64,000 bases of DNA from Cymodocea nodosa (GCA_036874045.1 CM072335.1:19165501-19229500); one strand, 5' to 3'; counted from the first letter of the stretch, positions 12,425-24,433 are shown. Notes: generated from the letters alone by a model not told the origin. Made by a program: numbers and translations.

Positions 12425-13770
12425 AATTTATCTTTATGCTTATCAATAATTCCTTTTAGAAGTCAACAAACAATCTTTCACACAAATTAGATATTAAGTC
12501 CAATTTGTATTTTAACTACAAGTGCACAGTTTACATTGTATTTGTGTGTAAGTATAGGTCGATCCCACATAGAATTGAGGTAGAACTATGTACTGCTCCA
12601 TTTTTAATAATGAAATTTATATATTTAGTAAGCACTCCGTTGAGTTATAGCTAATTCAACAGACTAACCTTGTGGAATTGAAGTAACTCAACGAAGCTAT
12701 CTATCTAGTTTAATACTGCTATTTACAAAGGAATCCGACCAACCATTGGGCGGTTCCATAGATTGTAAATAACATCAATTAAGCTCTATAATGCTAGTTA
12801 ATATTAGATTTATCATTCAACAACACTAACATTCAAATATTTCAAACAGTAACCATTAAAATCTTTAAGTATTAGGAATGATTCAATTCAGTAAACTATA
12901 AAACTATTTTCTATTTTCTAAATTAAACAAACATGAAATATTCAAAACACTAACAATGATAACAATAATCACGATACAAAACAAACAATACAACACTCCA
13001 ATACTAACTATAAACACAGATAAGTTGTTTTTGGTATTTTGGTTTTGATATGATCATGAAAATGGGTGAAAGGTGAAATGTAAAAGTAATCTCTATCGAC
13101 AGTAAAAACTTGTCACTACATGCGACGCGATTACACCACTAAAAACTTAATCACTTACAATTCTGCCTCCTCTCCATATAGAATCGCGAATCCAGAATTG
13201 CAAGATGATCTCCTCTTCAGCATACTGGCATCAACCCAAAACCAAGGCTACAAGCTTTACATTCTCCTAAGATATGAGTCAGTGCTTGGTGAAAATGGCT
13301 TCCCTTCTCGCGACGCGATCACTCCTCACAGTGGTTGTCAGGCACTATGTTTGGCTCAGAATCGACTCGACATCAAGAAACTATCCTCACAGACCTCCGA
13401 TGGTTGGTGATTATGGTGTGATGGTTATGGTGGTTGGTGTGGCACTTCAGGGAACTTCCGACGTTGCTTGCAGATAGCTAGGTTTGTCCTCCTCCGCACA
13501 CACTAGCCACACCTTCTTCGTCTTTTCTCCTTTTCTTTTATATTTCTTTAGTGGTAACTACTTCTACTTAGATGATCAGTTGGATTTCCTTCATTCATAT
13601 CAACGATGGTGATTTCTTCTCCCTTCTACGAGTGAATTCCTACGTGATACATGCAATTGTGGTTTTCCTTCGAATGTCTTATTTCTGTAACCGTTACAGT
13701 GGCATATTAGAAAATAAATGGTCCATGGAGTTACAGATAACTCAACGGACTTACTTCGTTGATTTAACTA
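12425..13770 (+). repeat. Left arm of a 1.3-kb inverted repeat pair
   Basis: Matches the reverse complement of 28225-29550 over nearly its whole length with moderate divergence. Shared stretches include CAAATTAGATATTAAGTC, CACTACATGCGACGYGATTACACCAC and TTGGATTTCCTTCATTCATA. It holds the phrase GGTCGATCCCACATAGAATTGAGG, and AACTCAACGGA/TCCGTTGAGTTA words near both ends. Short open frames here (for example 13120-13410) are not conserved in the other arm and look accidental. The family is not recognised. Confidence 0.75.
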
Positions 13771-14244
13771 TAAAACACGTGCAATAAAGAAATAAGCCAC
13801 TAACCTAACGTGTTACCTTAGTGTGTATTCATGTAACTCAACGCGTACAGTTATATTAACTTAACGAGTTAGACATGTGCATCTCATGTGACATAATAAA
13901 GCATTTAAATTCAACGCATGCATAAATCTAACTTAACGAGTTCAGATATATAACTTAACATTTTTACTCGCTAACTCAACGAGTTGTTACTGTTCACCTA
14001 AATATTCTTTTAGCATTTAAAACATAACTGTCCAGTACATGCAATATAACTCTCCGAACTAACAGAAAATTTGGATACTAAAGAATTAAAAATCAACAAC
14101 TTATCGACAGTTCAGAAATGTATTAAATTAACGCTAATTTCCTAGAATTATGCAGATTCTTTCATCAAAGCATATAACAGTGCAATAATAACATAATGGC
14201 TTAATTTTCATATGACAAACTAAAAATTATATAATTAACCATCA
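13771..14244 (+). repeat. Copy of the 'B' repeat, interrupted by the 12.3-kb insertion
   Basis: Direct-repeat partner of about 29570-29985 and a relative of 8100-8500. After removing the inserted element (14245-26562) the sequence continues as TTAATATTATGCACTTTTTCATTCTAAA (26574 onward), just as the intact copy does at 29932-29959. Rich in CTCGTTGAGTTA-like words and ACGTG. Confidence 0.7.
14240..14244. other. Target site duplication CATCA (left)
   Basis: CATCA directly before the LTR start TGTTGAG; the same five bases follow the right LTR at 26558-26562. Five bases is the usual copia integrase stagger. Confidence 0.8.
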
Positions 14245-15399
14245 TGTTGAGTATTTTTGTTTTGATGATGTGTGCAGAATGAAAATAATCATATTTGCTC
14301 AATTACTATTGCTTGTGAAAAGAAATTAAAATCATCAATTAATACAGAAAAAGCTTACTGATATAAATACTTGTCTGTTTTGGATCTGAAGTTAATAACT
14401 AGTCATTTCGTTGCATTAATTTCTCATTTAGCTAAACGTTAAGTTAACATGTGTTTTTATTGAAAAGCATGATATGTTTTAAAGTTATATCTTCTGTATC
14501 ATGAACAATGCATGTTTAGACAACTCGTTAAGTTAGAGTTTTGTTTGTATAGAGGTCACGTGAGAACTCGTTAAGTTAGAGGCTTAAAGGTTAAAATAGG
14601 TCACGTGATAACTCGTTAAGTTAATGAGTAAAAAAAGAAATGAACTTGTTAAGTTAGTGTTATACACGTGATGAAATTATAACTTACAAATGTTATATTA
14701 TATCACGTGAGGCGCACATGTTTAACTCGTTAAGTTAACATAACTAAACACGTTGAGTTGCTATATTGAACACTAAGCCAACGCGTTAGGTTAGCATTAT
14801 AAACTTAAGTTGTTATTTTTGCACGTGGTAAAATTCTTATTATAAAAACATTTGTTTATTACTGAATCGGTGATTTAAAGTTTTTTTCAGAGACTTACAG
14901 GCATAACTATCCGAAAGGTAACTTAAGTCATGTTTTCAGGTCTTGACACGTGTCTCACTAGTTTTATAATATAAAGAGTTTTTCAGTGACTTACAACCGT
15001 AAGTATCCGAAACTTAAACTATTTTCGATGAGTTATCGTTTAACCTTCCGAAAGAAAGGTTAAGCTGGTTCGTTGAGTTAGCTATAGTACTTGTCACGTG
15101 AAATGGCACATGAGGAACTCGTTAAGTTAGAAACGTTAACTTATATATATATACTTGTGTTACTCATTTAGTTAACAATAAAGTAACGACTTCTTATTAC
15201 ACTGATGAAAAAATTTTGGACGAGAAAGTTTATTTTGCAGGAAATTTTTCAGAGATCCAAGACTGATGATTAAAGAAAATTCGAAATATAAATGTGGGTT
15301 AGAACGTGTGTGCTTCGATGAAGAAAAAAGAAAAGATGTGGAGAAGTGGAAAACTAGTAGTGGTTAAACATGAAGGATATGCATGAAATGAAGATATAG

Positions 15400-15408
15400 T
15401 ATAAAAGG
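15400..15408 (+). promoter_or_regulatory. LTR TATA box
   Basis: TATAAAAGG in the 5' LTR, conserved at 25937 in the 3' LTR. Good match to the plant TATA consensus, placing the RNA start about 30 bp downstream. Confidence 0.7.
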
Positions 15409-15549
15409 CATAGAATTCTCGTTGATCAAACCATCCTTGCACATAAAACGAAAAATCTTTTCAAGGATCAAACCATCCCTGCACACCAAAACAAAAATCT
15501 TTTTCAGGGATCAAAAACACCTCTTCGGGCAAAATCTCTCAAGTGAAAG

Positions 15550-15745
15550 AAAATTCAGTGAAGCATAAAAAGGTACGATTTTCGTCACTGAAGATTTGAA
15601 GTATCAGAAGAAAGAAAATTCAGTGAAGCATAAAAAGGTAAGATTTTCATCACTGAAGATTTGAAGTATCAGAAGAAAGTAAATTTGGGGAAGCATAAAA
15701 AGACAAGATATTCGTCACTGAAGAATTGCTGAAGAAGAAAGAAGA
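15550..15745 (+). repeat. Three 65-bp tandem units in the LTR leader
   Basis: GAAGCATAAAAAG recurs at 15560, 15625 and 15690, exactly 65 bp apart, each followed by GATTTTCGTCACTGAAGA-like sequence. A similar but shortened array is in the 3' LTR (26090-26245), so the copy number has changed since insertion. Confidence 0.85.
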
Positions 15746-16037
15746 AGAAGAAGAAGAAAGATCTCAAACAGGGAGAAATGTTTTAAATTCCGCAAAATCG
15801 TTTTCTCTGTTTATAGTTATGAAATTGTATAGATGAAACATGGTATTGAAATATAATTGCATCTACAATTTCTGAGGAGAATTGAATTGTATATTGTAAT
15901 TGAAACCTTGAATAAAAATGATTTTATGAAAACAATGTCTTGACTTGTTTTTGAATTTTAAAGTTTCAATTATATTTCAAAAATTATTAAAAATACACAA
16001 TTCACCCCCCTCTTGTGTAGCCATACAATCTTACAAG

Positions 16038-16049
16038 TGGTATCATAGC
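16038..16049 (+). promoter_or_regulatory. Primer binding site for initiator-Met tRNA
   Basis: TGGTATCATAGC two bases after the LTR, one mismatch from the intact TGGTATCAGAGC seen at 60214. It primes minus-strand DNA synthesis in copia elements. Confidence 0.85.
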
Positions 16050-16235
16050 TTTGTTAATAATCTTTGATATAAAATCGATATCAACTTATTTAATATCATT
16101 GTTTATTTTGTCTTCCTTGTTTTTAAACAGACATTAATATCTGAGCATACATTTAACTTTCTTGATTTGAGGCTCAAGTTGTTTTAAAGTTTTTAAACTG
16201 TTTAAAATCAAATAGGTTGAAAAATCTAAGGTAAG

Positions 16236-18529
16236 ATGGCTACTGGAAATGGTAATTTTTCTTTATATGAATGTCAAAATCTTAATGGTAATTTTTCTTT
16301 ATATGAATGTCAAAATCTTAATCGTCCTCCTTTATTTGATGGAATAAATTTTGAATATTGGAAATATAGGATGATTTTTTTTCTTCAAAGTATAGATCTT
16401 AAGTTGTGGTTCATGATTTCTAAACCATATACTCCATTAACTACTCCTTATAATACTTGGAAAATTACTGAAAAATAAAATGAAACTCTGAATGCTAAGG
16501 GCTTAAATATTTTATTTTATGCATTGAGTTATGAACAGTTCAGTAAAGTGTCGACATATAAATCTGCTTAAGAGGTGTGGCATGCATTAGAAGTTTCACA
16601 TGAAGGTACTTCTCAAGTTAAAGAGACTAAAATAAACATGTTGATTCATAAGTATGAACTCTTTAAGATGCATCAAGACGAAAATATTTCTGAGATGTTT
16701 TCCAGATTTCTTGATATCATAACTCTTTAAAATGTTTAGGAAAGAATTTTGAACAGAAGGATTTGGTGAGGAAAATTCTCAGATCCCTAAGTTCTAAATG
16801 GTCTCAGAAAGTAACATCAATTGAGGAATCACGAGATTTAAATGTATATACTATGAATGAACTTATAGGAAACTTAACAGCTTATGAAGTTCAATTAAAT
16901 GAATCACTTAATCACAACAAACTAAAAATGAAGAAAGAAATAGCCTTCGAAATTAATTCAGATTTTGATATATCTACTGATTCTAACAAGAATTTGATTT
17001 TGCTGACTAGGAAATTCAAGAAAGCATGGAAAGCTAGGAAACAGTAAAGGAACAAAAATGATAAACCGTCAACGTCAAAATCACTAAATGACAAGAATTC
17101 TTCATCCAAAAAGTATGTATGTTACAATTGTAAGAAACCTGGACATCTTTCTCCAGATTGTCCTATGAAGAAAAATGAAAAGCAAAGTAGGACAAATCAG
17201 AAGAAGACAGCTCAAAAAACTTAGAAAAAGTTTTACAAGAAAAAGGCTTTGAAGGTCACTTGGGATGACACGTCTGAAGAGTCTAAATTTGAAGAATCAG
17301 CATCAAAATCTTCACATTCAGAAGGAGAACAAGAGTTAGAAGACGTTGCTCATGTGTGCTTCATGGTAGATGAGTCTAAGGTAATATCTGATCCTGAAAG
17401 TTATTCAGATTTCAACTTTGATGAATTATTATGTGTTTATCATGCATTATTACAAAAACTTAAAGTATGTAAACTAGAAAATAAAAATATTAGAAAATCT
17501 TCATCCATTATGGAAGAAGAAAATTGTTTCCTATCTACTACTTTAGAAAAGTTTAAATGTGATAATGAAAATCATGCTAGAGATTTGCAAAAATTTAGAT
17601 TTAATGAATGTATCTTGCATGAATAAATACAGAATATAAATGCTGAAAAATTAAAGATAGAATCTGAAAATGAAATGTTGAGAAATAATATAAATGAACT
17701 TGAATTAGAGATAGATAAATTAAAACTGAGAGAGCAAGATTTAAATTCTACCATTGAGAAATGGAATTTAAGTCAAACTAAGTTAGACAAACTAACTAGT
17801 ACCCCTGCGGTGTCTTATAAATTTGGCTTAGGATTTGATTATCCTGAATATCCTAAATCTCAAGCCAATAAAGGATTTATTAGTTGCAGTTCAAGTAAAT
17901 CTAAGACTAAAATTCCTTTTATTATGAAACAAGGTAATAAATATGTAGAAGTAGGTACTTCAAGGGATGAATCATGCAGTAATAATATAAATCAATGTGA
18001 TTTGTCAAATTGTACTTCTAACATGACTATAAATGTTTCTAAAGATCTTGTTTCTTGTTTTGGAAATTCAGTTTCTAATGTTTCTAAAATTTCAGACAAT
18101 TGTAGTAAACTGAAAATTCAGAAACCTGAGCATGTAATTCAATACACTAGTATTAGACCAATTACTCATTTTGCATGTGATAAAACTAAAAATTCTTGTG
18201 CATAAAAAGATTTTGTATGTACGGAAAATGTTAATACAAGTACAAAATCTTGGTATGAACTTACTAAAATGTATGAGTATGACCAAAATAAATTAAAATC
18301 TGATAAAAATCTGTTTGTTCTTGATTATACTACATCTAAAAACAAAAAGAATGATTGTAAAAGCAATAATGCTATATGTGAGTATGAAGCTAATGATAAA
18401 TCAATAGTACTTACAACTAATAAGAATATAAATGATAATGTTAAACTATTTTTAAACAAAAAGAAGAAATATGCATTTAATGAACTTAGTCCTCAACAAC
18501 ATTGGGTACCAAGAAAAAGTTTTTCTTAA
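16236..18529 (+). pseudogene. Copia Gag (UBN2, CCHC knuckle, coiled coil), decayed
   Basis: Starts MATGNGNFSLYE at 16236. The UBN2-type Gag domain follows (FDGINFEYWKYRM, TPYNTWKITEK, EVWHALEVSHEGT). The CCHC knuckle CYNCKKPGHLSPDC lies near 17118-17160, followed by a Lys-rich basic stretch. An acidic and coiled-coil part comes next (17249-17760), and a long variable tail ends QHWVPRKSFS. A 36-bp tandem duplication repeats GNFSLYECQNLN (16251-16286, 16287-16322); the sister Gag at 60412 has one copy. Stops at 16477, 16569, 17045, 17222, 17624 and 18203, and a one-base loss near 16720, break the frame. Confidence 0.88.
16251..16322 (+). repeat. 36-bp tandem duplication in gag
   Basis: GGTAATTTTTCTTTATATGA... 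occurs at 16251-16286 and again at 16287-16322 without change. It adds 12 residues in frame and is absent from the gag at 60412. Confidence 0.95.
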
Positions 18530-18532
18530 TTT

Positions 18533-20422
18533 GTGTTGCAGGAGGAAACAACATCAAAATGGATCTTGGACAGTGGAGCGTCAAGTCACATGACCAGACA
18601 TAAAAGTCTATTACAAAATTTTACAAATACCATGAAAGGAAGTGTAACATTTGGAAACAAAAGCAAAGATAAAATCATAAGTATGGGCAATGTTCAAATA
18701 ACTCTTTTAAAAAGGTTCTGTATGTATTTTATCTTTACCTTTTGGTGTAGTTAATTTAAATTCATGTTTGCTAGTTGAAACTAGTAATGCATGTCTATGT
18801 CATAGAAGGATTAGGCATATAAATATGAAACTACTACATAAACTATCTAGAAAACATTTAGTGAGAGGTTTACCAAAGATTAAATACTCAAAGGACTTTA
18901 TGTGCGATGCATGTGAGTTAGGTAAATTTCACAAAAACTCTTTTAAATCCAAAACTGATATTTCAAGCAAGAGAGTCTTAGAACTTATACATATGGATCT
19001 ATTTGGACCAACAAGAATCATGAGTCTTGGTGGTAAACGGTATGTATTTGTTTTAGTAGATGACTTCTCTAGATACACTTGGGTATATTTTCTAGCATCT
19101 AAGACAAAAGTTTTTGAAAAATTTAAAATGTTTTGCAATTTTGTTCAAAATGAGTAGAGTGTCTCTATTCAAAAACTTAGGAGTGATCATGGAACTGAAT
19201 TTGATAATGATCAAATGGATGTAAAGAGTGCATTTCTAAATGGTTTAATTACTGAAGAAGTCTATGTAAAACAACCACCTGGATTTGAAGAAATTAAAAA
19301 TCCTGACTTTGTGTATAAATTGAAGAAAGCCTTATATGAATTGAAGCAAGCACCTAGATCATGGTATGAAAGATTGTCTACTTTTTTAATAGAAAAAGGC
19401 TATATTATGGGAAAAATGATCATACTCTATTTATTAAGAGAGATGGTAAAGATCAGATTGTTGTTCAAATATACGTGGATGATATAATCTTTGGAGCAAC
19501 CTCTGATAAGTTGATGAATATATTCTTTGAAGAGATTACTAATCAGTTTGAAATGAGTATGATACGAGAACTTTCATATTTTCTAGGACTTCAAATTAAG
19601 CAAATGGATAAAGGTATATTTTTAAATCAGGAAAAATATGTAGATGAAATGCTTAAGAAATTTAATTTTAATGATACAAGGATTCAAGGAACTCCTATGA
19701 GTACTACTTTAAAGTTAGATATTGATGACATAGGAAAATCTATAGATCAAAGAAAATATAGAAGTATGATTGGTTCTTTACTTTATTTGACTGCTAGTAG
19801 ACCTGATATTATGTTTGTTGTGTGTGTTTGTGCTAGATTTCAATCTAATCCTAAAGAATCACACTTAATTGCAGTTAAAAGAATATTTAGATATATACAA
19901 GGAACTAAAAATTTCAAACTGTATTATTCTAAGGATAGTTCAATAGATCTTATAGGATATACTGATGCTGATTATACAGGATCTAAATCTGATAGAAAGA
20001 GTATCAGTGGCACATGTCAATTATTGGGAAATAATTTGGTGTCATGGTTTAGTAAAAAGTAAAACTGTGTAGCACTTTCTACTACAGAAGTTGAATATGT
20101 TGCTGCTGCACTGTATTGCACTTAGATTCTGTGGATAAAGCAAACTTTAAAAGATTTTGGATTATCTTATGATATAACTGAGATTTATTGTGACAGTAGT
20201 TTTGCAATAAATCTTTCCAAAAATCCTGTATTACATTCAAGAGCAAAGCATATAGAGGTTAGACATCATTTTCTAAGAGATAACGTAATTAAAGGAAAAA
20301 TTAAATTAGAATTTGTGTCTAGTAAAAATCAATTAGCTGATATATTTACAAAACCTCTAGACGAAAATATATTCTGCAACATTAGATTAAATTTAAGTAT
20401 TTGTAGGCTATGTGATGTGTAA
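18533..20422 (+). pseudogene. Copia Pol: protease, integrase part, RT C-part and RNase H, internally deleted
   Basis: Protease: WILDSGASSHMT (18558 onward) with the catalytic DSGA. Then the pre-integrase segment CLCHRRIRHINMKLLHKLS, CDACELGKFHKNSF, and the integrase core start HMDLFGPTRIMSLGGKRYV, DDFSRYTWVYFL and RSDHGTEF. At about 19210 the sequence jumps from integrase straight to RT ([10 protein letters not shown]), so the integrase C-terminal half and RT start are missing. RT continues with [23 protein letters not shown] and, after a frame change, the catalytic YVDDIIFG. RNase H (DADYTGSKSDRKS to IFTKPL) ends at 20422. Stops are present throughout. Not functional. Confidence 0.88.
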
Positions 20423-22012
20423 AATGCTTAAACTTCACATAAAAAAAAAGGATAAATATTATTGATGATGTTGTTTACCTCATAGATATTATATACTTAT
20501 CATAAATATCTAAAGTAATATCTAAACTGCTGCTTAAGATACTATGTATTTATTGTAAAATCATAGTAGTATCTTATTTATTTTAAGTAGTTTATCAATT
20601 TTAATGGTTTTTACGATTTTAAGTGAAAGTGTAAATGAAAAACATTAAATACTTCTGACATTCTGAAATTTTGACTAAATGTTTTCTTTGAATCAAGGAA
20701 AGTGCATATGATCATACATAAATTTGACTTAATTGATTAAACTTGTAGAATAAGTTATATGTAACTCATCTTAAACTGTTAATCAAAAGTATAAGCTTAT
20801 TGAAACTGATTCATATTCTCAGTACAATCATAGAAGTAAAAATTGTATGAGATTTGTGTTTTATTACATCAGTATTAATGGAATACATATATACTGTGCT
20901 TAAAATGAAAAGTGCTTATAAAGTGAAAATCTTTGAGAGTTTATTGATCAGTTTGATCACGAGCCTTTTGTACTTAAGTAGATAGGTATGTAAGGATTGT
21001 TGTCCTAAAAAAGGATTCTTTAAATCTAGCAACCTAAGGTCCTGATCAGATCTAGGATTGTTGACTGAAAGCTCATTACACGGGTACATTAGAAAGCTCT
21101 TGTATGATTCAAGCTTTTCAAACTAACTTTTAAAGAAAATTATCAATATTCACTATTTAAAAAAAAAAAAATGTTTCATTAATTACAGATATCTTTGAAT
21201 CGCATATAGTTTCTACCAATATGACTACTGATTTATTGAATCAACATTAGTACTTTGAAAACGTTTATTTGAGATACATTCTTTTATTCTCCTTAAATTA
21301 ATCACATTGAGTTCAAAGTTGTGTTTTGATTCATATACAATAGGAATTGATTCTGGAAATCATTTTTGATGATGTCAAAATAACGAAAGTCTCTGAAAAG
21401 AAAATTTAAAAGTATAGTTATACTTAACATCTATTGTCACTACAAATATATTTTGTATTTTGGTTGAATATATTTGAAGTATATTTGTAGAGGGAGGATT
21501 AACAATGTCGAAAACAGATTAATATATTTTAGAATACAAATCTTAGTTAATCTGAATTAATGTCCTCTTAAAATCTTGATGAAATAATTTAAAAAGACAA
21601 ATAAACTATTCTAGATTCAAAGGACAAAATGTTCAAATAGTTTACAATGTTCTCAAGATAATGTTAAGTTTAGCATGTGTGTTGTTTTCAGAATGTTTCA
21701 GTTGGAAGCATCCGAAACTTGTTTAAGTGTACTAACTAGACGTTATATTAGATAAGGTAACGTGTAAAAATACCTCTAGACAGCGTTTTACTCGTTAGGT
21801 TAGTTAACTCAACGAGATATACTTGAATATTTCGGGTACCTTGATTGAATAAGCTTTATTCAATATTTATTTAATTTCTAAACCCGACTTCTCTTCACGT
21901 TGAGTTATACGCCTAAAAAAGTCTATTTAAACACTTATTACACGAGCACTTAGGTTTTTGTAAATTTTGTCAAGAAAATCTTTCCCGCTTGTTGTTGTTA
22001 CAACCTGCGACA
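20423..22012 (+). other. Spacer between pol and the extra ORF
   Basis: No gene seen. 20423-20712 is nearly repeated at 63714-64000, showing the two plus-strand elements are one family. 20640-21330 has a diverged inverted relative at about 26960-27800. The last part (21660-22000) has CACG-, GTTAGTTAACTCAACGAG- and CTATTTAAAC-type words resembling an LTR U3 with a TATA-like box (CTATTTAAAC near 21922-21931), about 80 bp before the extra ORF. This could be a separate promoter. Confidence 0.6.
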
Positions 22013-24275
22013 ATGGTCTCCAAGTTCTACAAAGGTCGTTGCAGAGGAAAAGGTAAAAGCATAGGAGATGCACAAGGAAAAAAAATAGAGAATGATGAAG
22101 TTCCACGTACTTGGTTCAAGAAAATATTTCGAGTGGACAAAAGGCTAACAGAAATTTATAGTGAATATTCTTTTTTGAAGGTATACTAAATGAAGTTTGA
22201 CAAGAACTCCAAAATACTGATGCTAGTATTACATACATGGGGATTCGAAGTAAATTTGATAGAGAATACAGAATGAAATGTGTTGAGATTGCATTTTTGG
22301 AATAGTATGCAAAATATTTGGAAAAATGTGTAGGTTCATCAAATAGAACTCCTCAAACTCCTATAAACGGTACAAGACTACATGCATTTGAGGAAGAGCA
22401 TGAATCAGCTATCCCTACTCCTTTATATTCACAACAAGTAGAATCAGATATTGCTGTAGACAAAACAAAAGTTGATAGTCTTTGAAAGGCCGTTGCAATA
22501 GAAAGTGCCTTAGAAGAATTAAAGCAGAACACTTTTATGGAGCAATTTGAAAAGAAAACAGCAATACTTGAAAAGGAGAAACAGAAATGTTATAGTAGAA
22601 GGAAAGTCAGAAAAATTATGTCTAAGGAAACATAATCTATTGAAAAAGGAAAATCAGATGAAAATTTATTTCCAAAGGACAATGTATGTCTCGACATTGT
22701 ACCGTATTATGCATCTAATAAACTCATCAATTCTGAACACACTGAAATTGATGAAGATAATGAGACTTTATTTTCCCTTGCTAGAAAGCTTGAGAAGAAA
22801 TACAAGTCAAATATGAGCTCAAGTTTTTCTATTAGTACAAGTCCTGATGATGTAGAAATTGACAAATCAGAGCATCAAGCACCTGACATTGAATAAGTTA
22901 TTGTAGATATAATTGACAATGTTGAGGTAGTAACTAGTTCACAAGCTAAATTGTTTGGAGTAGCAGATATTGAAAATGTTAAGACTCCAGAAGAGCTAAA
23001 AGTTAACCAGTCTTCTTTAGAATCTATAGAAGTAGAGTCTGAGAATTCATAACAAGAATCAATGGAAATATCTGTTGAACAGAATGAACAATTACAAACA
23101 GATACACTAGTTGTAGAATTTGTGGAAAAATTGAACTCTGAACATTCTATAGAGACTGAACCGATGAATGTTGAGCATATTGACAATGTTCCTAACTCTG
23201 TTGAAGCTGAAGAATCAAGCTTACCTGAGTAGCTTCAAGATAATATTTTGGAAGAGGAACAACATGACATTCATTTTGAAGAAGAGGTTCCTGAAGATGA
23301 ATTAAACTCTGAATCACAGCTTCAGGTATCACATTCTTTGTGTACAATATTAAAAATTCAAGATAATACAATTCATTTTAGATCTGAAGAAGCATTACAG
23401 AAATACAATAATCTGATTACATGTCAGATTCTGCATGCTCGTCCAATAAAGTTCAGAAATTTGATAGAAATGAGAGATCTATTTGAGTTTCAAGGCCTCA
23501 TTAAATTCTTGCTAGTAGGAACAAAATGGAAGCAATACATAGAGCTATTGCAGCTTTTTATAGCAATCTGGTCAAGAATGGACATTTTCTGAAAACTCAA
23601 ATAAATCAATAGGAGTTTATTTTGTCTCTTGAATTAATTTTTGAAGTTTTGGGATTAAAGAATGAAGGTGTTGTTACGAACAGATTTGACATGATTAGAC
23701 AACTGGAATGGAACATTCAGTCTTTATCAAAAATTCCTGATGTATATTCTGAAATGAGATTAATGGAAAATCTGAATGCAGAGGCAAGGTTTATTGCAAA
23801 TATATTGCATGCAAATTTATCTCAAAGAGTTGGACACAATTTGGAAGTCAGCAGAAGCTGTTTATATGCAACTTATGGCCTGCTAAATAGAATTCAAATA
23901 AATTGGTTTGATGTTTTTATGTCTCAACTACAGCATATGAGTTCAAAGTTATTTTATGGTGATGTTGTATGTAGAATCCTTGCAAGCCAATTGACTTTAT
24001 CCGACTGGCCCTCTAAAACTAAAGGCATGAGAGCATTTAGTGTCAAAGATTTGCAAAAATTCCAGGTCATGCATAAACCTCAACGACAACAACAACAACC
24101 TGATTATACAGACCATATACAACAACAACAACAAAGTTATTCAGTTCAAGTAGAACATCAAACCCAGCTACCTCCTGACTTAGATGTAGTGCTTAACGAC
24201 ATCAAAAATGATATTAGGCATCTAGGAGATAAAATATGTAATGCTATAAGTGATATACTTAGGAGGGGTCGTTAA
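22013..24275 (+). pseudogene. Extra 3' ORF of the SIRE-like element, homologous to 4975-7604, decayed
   Basis: Starts MVSKFYKGRCRGKGKSIG, a basic opening like that of the minus-strand homologue. A long acidic, Glu/Ser-rich middle follows (22550-23330). The conserved block has RDLFEFQGL, then, after a frameshift near 23530, FYSNLVKNGHF, VLGLKNEG and ARFIANILHANLSQR. Next come SRSCLYATYGLL, a run of Gln (24087-24135), and a C-terminus ending ISDILRRGR before the stop at 24273-24275. Stops near 22189, 22485, 22895 and 23231. Order and spacing match the homologue, so this is a real protein family of these elements. The middle resembles the plant transposon protein/Athila ORF1 group. Role unknown. 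Confidence 0.7.
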
Positions 24276-24403
24276 CTGTTTTTGTTTGTTTCTGAATACA
24301 AAATGTAATGTTTGTATTACTTGTTTGATTCATTGAACAATACATTTTTCTATAAATGTGTTCAATTATTATTTTTGTTTACATAAAGAGTTGTTATAAT
24401 TCT

Positions 24404-24433
24404 CTTATATATATATATATATATATATATATT
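24404..24433. repeat. AT microsatellite
   Basis: About 13 AT units between the extra ORF and the polypurine tract. Confidence 0.9.

Larger units (their letters stand above)
14245..16035 (+). repeat. 5' LTR (1791 bp) with CACGTG-rich U3
   Basis: Begins TGTTGAGTATTTTTG and ends ATCTTACA before the PBS. U3 has seven CACGTG palindromes (14557, 14602, 14665, 14704, 14822, 14947, 15095) interleaved with repeated AACTCGTTAAGTTA words (about 14522, 14564, 14610, 14722, 15117). The TATA box TATAAAAGG is at 15400. A 65-bp leader repeat (15550-15745) and GAA repeats (about 15730-15760) follow, and AATAAA lies at 15911. By position, R starts near 15430, so both leader and tail of the transcript would carry the 65-bp repeats. 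Confidence 0.9.

Noticed and set aside
13120..13477. Open frames of 67-96 codons inside the inverted repeat arm
   Set aside because: The other arm (28225-29550) does not preserve the frame.
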